Part shown: positions 61,412 through 64,000 of the stretch, piece after piece
Layout of the letters: the number at the start of each line of letters is the position of its first letter
Position numbering within the stretch: position 1 is the stretch's first letter
NCBI GenBank assembly: GCA_041738345.1
Contig: JBGSPX010000059.1
Location: forward strand, 124,001-188,000
Direction of reading: 5' to 3'
Length of the DNA stretch: 64,000 bases
Source: Proteocatella sp041738345
GTDB lineage: Bacteria; Bacillota; Clostridia; Peptostreptococcales; Filifactoraceae
Translations under genes and position numbers: made by a program
Notes under the pieces: generated by a model
Told to the model about the DNA's origin: nothing
What the model saw: only the letters and a program-made list of their open reading frames with translations
The model's database searches: none

Positions 61412-63280
61412 TTATTTCGCGCTCATGTATACAACTGCAAGCGGTGGAATATCTACTGATATGTATATTCCCTGCTCGTCTTTTTTTGCGGCTGTATCAG
61501 GGATATGATTTCCCCGTCCTGAATATTTTAAGTCGTCGCTACTCAGTATCTCTTTATATATTCCCAAATTTTCTAAATTTATTCTATAATTTTCTCTTTT
61601 TACGGGAGCAAAATTGCATATGACTAGGATTGACTCTTTTTTACTGCTTATTCGCTTAAATATAATTATATTCTGATCTCTATCATCACAGCTTATCCAC
61701 TTAAATCCATTCCAATCTTCTTCCTGTTCCCAAAAGGCAGGTGTCTTTAGATAAAAATGATTTAAATCTGATACAAATCGCTGAAGATTTCTATGGCTAT
61801 CGTATTGCAGAAGATTCCAATCAAGCTCCTTGGCATAATTCCACTCTGCAAATTGTCCAAACTCGCCTCCCATAAAAAGCAATTTTTTGCCTGGATGCGC
61901 CATCATATAGCCATAATAGGTCTTTAGATTTGCAAATTTTTGGTCATAATTCCCTGGCATTTTATTTATTAGTGAACCCTTCATATGAACTACTTCATCG
62001 TGAGATAGTGGCAAAATAAAATTTTCGTTAAATATATAGGTCATAGAAAATGTTAATTGATGATGTATATCTTTTCTATATATGGGATCATGCTTCATAT
62101 AATCCAAGGTATCATTCATCCAGCCCATATTCCACTTAAAATTAAATCCTAATCCACCTACTTTAGGTGGTTTTGTGACCATTGGCCATGCAGTGGATTC
62201 CTCTGCAATCATAAGCACTCCATGATATGTTGATAATACCGATTTGTTTAGTTTTTTAAAAAAAGCTACCGCCTCTAGATTTTCTCTACCTCCGTGAATA
62301 TTTCGTCTCCACTGTCCATTTTCTTTTCCATAATCAAGATATAGCATAGAGGCTACTGCATCTACTCGCAGTCCATCTATATGGTATTTGTCAAACCAGT
62401 ACATCGCATTCGAGATAAGGAAACTCTGTACCTCAGTTCTTCCCCAGTCAAATACCATAGTTCCCCACTGAAGCTGCTCATCTTTTAGGGGATCGCTGTA
62501 CTCATAGCACGCTTCTCCATCAAATTTTCTAAGCGCAAAAGCATCTTTTGGAAAATGGCCTGGTACCCAATCGAGAATTATACCGATACCTTGCTGATGA
62601 CATAAATCTACAAATTTCATAAGGTCTTTAGGTGTTCCATATCTTGAAGTTGGTGCATAATAACCTGTAACTTGATAGCCCCATGAACCATCAAACGGAT
62701 ATTCTGAAAGTGGCATCAATTCTATATGAGTGTATCCCATACTTTTTACATATGGTATTAGTTCTTCTGCTAATTTTATATAATCAAAAGGATGTCCATC
62801 CAAATATCTCCGCCATGAACCTGCATGGACCTCATAAACATTCATCGGAGTATTATATGGATTTATATTCGCTCTATATTTTATCCAATTTTCATCATCC
62901 CACTCATATCCATTTAAATCATAGGTTTTTGAAGCAGTTGCCGGTGGAGTTTCTGCATGATATGCATAGGGATCACTTTTTTGATGAAACTTTCCTTTTT
63001 TATCTTCTATTATGTATCTGTACATACACAGTTCTTCTACTTCAGGCACAAAGATTTCCCAAAGTCCCTGTGTAGTGATTTTCTTCATCGGATATTTATC
63101 CTTTACCCAATCACAAAATTCTCCAGTTAAAAAAACCTGTTTAGCGTGAGGAGCCCAAACTCTAAACACATAACCTTGTTCTTCTTTAGTTTTGTATGGA
63201 TGTGATCCCATAAGTTCATAGGCTCTTTCGGCAGTGCCTTGATGAAATAAATATACTGGAAGTTCTGTCTGTAATTTCAT
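61412..63280 (-). CDS. glgB: 1,4-alpha-glucan branching enzyme
   Basis: GlgB cuts and transfers short alpha-1,4 chains to form alpha-1,6 branches. The 622-residue GH13 protein has a CBM48 domain (VFRVWAPHAKQVFLTGEFCDW), then DWVPGHFPKD, the nucleophile in GLRVDAVASMLYLDYG, the acid Glu in MIAEESTAWP and LPLSHDEVVHMKGS. Its length is typical of Firmicutes GlgB. It is the first gene of the operon; the ATG follows GGAGCAATAA. The short region upstream is shared with a divergent pyridoxal-kinase-like gene. Confidence 0.97.
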   Translation of the reverse strand: MKLQTELPVYLFHQGTAERAYELMGSHPYKTKEEQGYVFRVWAPHAKQVFLTGEFCDWVKDKYPMKKITTQGLWEIFVPEVEELCMYRYIIEDKKGKFHQKSDPYAYHAETPPATASKTYDLNGYEWDDENWIKYRANINPYNTPMNVYEVHAGSWRRYLDGHPFDYIKLAEELIPYVKSMGYTHIELMPLSEYPFDGSWGYQVTGYYAPTSRYGTPKDLMKFVDLCHQQGIGIILDWVPGHFPKDAFALRKFDGEACYEYSDPLKDEQLQWGTMVFDWGRTEVQSFLISNAMYWFDKYHIDGLRVDAVASMLYLDYGKENGQWRRNIHGGRENLEAVAFFKKLNKSVLSTYHGVLMIAEESTAWPMVTKPPKVGGLGFNFKWNMGWMNDTLDYMKHDPIYRKDIHHQLTFSMTYIFNENFILPLSHDEVVHMKGSLINKMPGNYDQKFANLKTYYGYMMAHPGKKLLFMGGEFGQFAEWNYAKELDWNLLQYDSHRNLQRFVSDLNHFYLKTPAFWEQEEDWNGFKWISCDDRDQNIIIFKRISSKKESILVICNFAPVKRENYRINLENLGIYKEILSSDDLKYSGRGNHIPDTAAKKDEQGIYISVDIPPLAVVYMSAK

Positions 63281-63323
63281 TTATTGCTCCTATCTGTAAG
63301 CTTTATTCTTGCAAAACTGCCAC

Positions 63324-63352
63324 TTTTCAGGATAACAGATTACTGTTATACT
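63324..63352 (+). promoter_or_regulatory. Likely promoter of the pyridoxal-kinase-like gene
   Basis: TTTTCA and TATACT are separated by 17 bases, about 25 bases before the start codon. The glgB promoter must lie in the same 97-base divergent region, so the two could be co-regulated. Confidence 0.45.
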
Positions 63353-63377
63353 TTAATTGAAAGGATTGGAGGTTTTT

Positions 63378-64000
63378 ATGGCAAGACAAAAAAGAATTGC
63401 GGCAGTACACGATATATCTTGCATTGGAAGATGCTCTCTTACGGTAGCGCTTCCAATTTTGTCAGCAGCAGGTTTTGATACAGGTGTACTTCCTACTGCG
63501 GTATTATCCACACATACGGGTGGCTTTGATGATTTTACCTATAGAGATTTGACCTCAGATATAGACCCTATATCTGCACACTGGAAATCTCTTGGTCTAA
63601 AATTTGATGCTCTATACAGCGGATTTTTAGGTTCATATGAACAAATAGCGCTCGTAGAAAATTTATTTGATTCCTTCAAAGGCGATTCTACTCTTATTTT
63701 AGTAGACCCTGTAATGGCTGACCATGGAGAATTGTATCCTGTATATTCTCAAGATATGGCGATTGGAATGGCTAGACTCTGTAAAAAAGCGGATATAATT
63801 GTCCCAAATCTTACTGAAGCAGCATTTCTTCTTGGCGAAAAATATATAGGAAATAATTATAATAAAGATTATATAGAAACCATGCTCTTTAGATTAGCTG
63901 AGCTTGGGCCTGAAAAAGTAGTCCTAACAGGAGTGTCTTATGATGATGAAAATCTTGGTGCTGCATCTTATGACCGCTCAACAGGAAAAATAGAATATGC
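63378..64000 (+). CDS. pdxY: Pyridoxal/pyridoxine kinase-like protein, partial
   Basis: The first 207 codons of a PfkB/ribokinase-like kinase are present; the C-terminus lies beyond the right edge. Segments are RIAAVHDISCIGRCSLTVALP, quoted here in short as the pyridoxal-kinase N-terminus HDISCIGRCSL, then VLSTHTGGF, VDPVMADHGELY and VPNLTEAAFLLG. These match pyridoxal kinases (PdxY/PdxK), which phosphorylate vitamin B6 forms to PLP. Glycogen phosphorylase needs PLP, but a functional link to the divergent glg operon is speculative. The ATG at 63378 follows GGATTGGAGG. Hydroxymethylpyrimidine kinase is a less likely alternative. Confidence 0.85.
   Translation, partial: MARQKRIAAVHDISCIGRCSLTVALPILSAAGFDTGVLPTAVLSTHTGGFDDFTYRDLTSDIDPISAHWKSLGLKFDALYSGFLGSYEQIALVENLFDSFKGDSTLILVDPVMADHGELYPVYSQDMAIGMARLCKKADIIVPNLTEAAFLLGEKYIGNNYNKDYIETMLFRLAELGPEKVVLTGVSYDDENLGAASYDRSTGKIEY

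Noticed and set aside
62683..63075. 130-codon plus-strand frame inside glgB
   Set aside because: It is a reverse-strand shadow of the branching enzyme without start signals.

Overview
The window is AT-rich and densely coded. It has [FeFe]-hydrogenase genes, a GlgC/GlgD-type glycogen operon, a sigma-54-controlled cysteine desulfidase, Shine-Dalgarno sites of the GGAGG type and Hol_Tox-type toxins. Together these point to an anaerobic, fermentative Firmicute of class Clostridia, perhaps near the Peptostreptococcaceae. The genus cannot be fixed from sequence alone. No tRNA, rRNA, CRISPR array or insertion sequence was seen.

Region 1 (1-22534, all minus strand) is one long surface-polysaccharide operon of 17 genes, the last cut by the window edge. 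Transcription starts near 22500. In order it encodes RmlA and RmlB, a GT2, the Wzm/Wzt ABC exporter, a glucuronyl C5-epimerase-like protein, a methyltransferase with a C-terminal coiled coil, a GT4, a membrane-anchored double C5-epimerase-like protein, a secreted transglutaminase-like protein, a GT4, an asparagine-synthetase-like amidotransferase, a GT4, a second amidotransferase, and WbpE/WbpD/WbpA-like enzymes for a diacetamido-uronic acid. I infer a uronic-acid-rich, amidated and perhaps C5-epimerised polymer exported by an ABC transporter. The methyltransferase may act as a WbdD-like terminator.

Region 2 (22543-24211) is a two-gene Septu-like defence module, PtuA ATPase plus PtuB HNH nuclease. 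Region 3 (24251-28733) is a four-gene operon for an NAD-linked, probably electron-bifurcating [FeFe]-hydrogenase.

Region 4 (28734-30964) contains exodeoxyribonuclease III flanked by two near-identical type I toxin-antitoxin cassettes. Each has a 35-codon holin-like membrane toxin and a convergent antisense RNA with its own promoter and terminator. Region 5 (30967-37175) has an orphan membrane GT2, a class II Fic protein, a MacAB-like efflux system and a ferritin.

Region 6 (37243-41536) joins a VbhA/Fic toxin-antitoxin pair to a sigma-54 activator. Next to them is a cysteine desulfidase gene with a canonical -24/-12 promoter and three upstream dyads. The arrangement resembles cdsR/cdsB of Clostridioides difficile.

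Region 7 (41615-51576, plus strand) is an eight-gene exopolysaccharide operon: VTC domain, DUF4956, CotH, MBOAT acyltransferase, a degenerate DHHW/AlgX-like protein, a ComEC-like metallo-hydrolase, a BcsA-like cellulose synthase with a PilZ domain, and a GH5 endoglucanase. It resembles a clostridial cellulose locus with an acylation branch. Region 8 has an AbgT-family transporter (51691-53265), then on the minus strand a GH13 hydrolase and glgP-glgA-glgD-glgC-glgB (53345-63280). A truncated pyridoxal-kinase-like gene closes the window.
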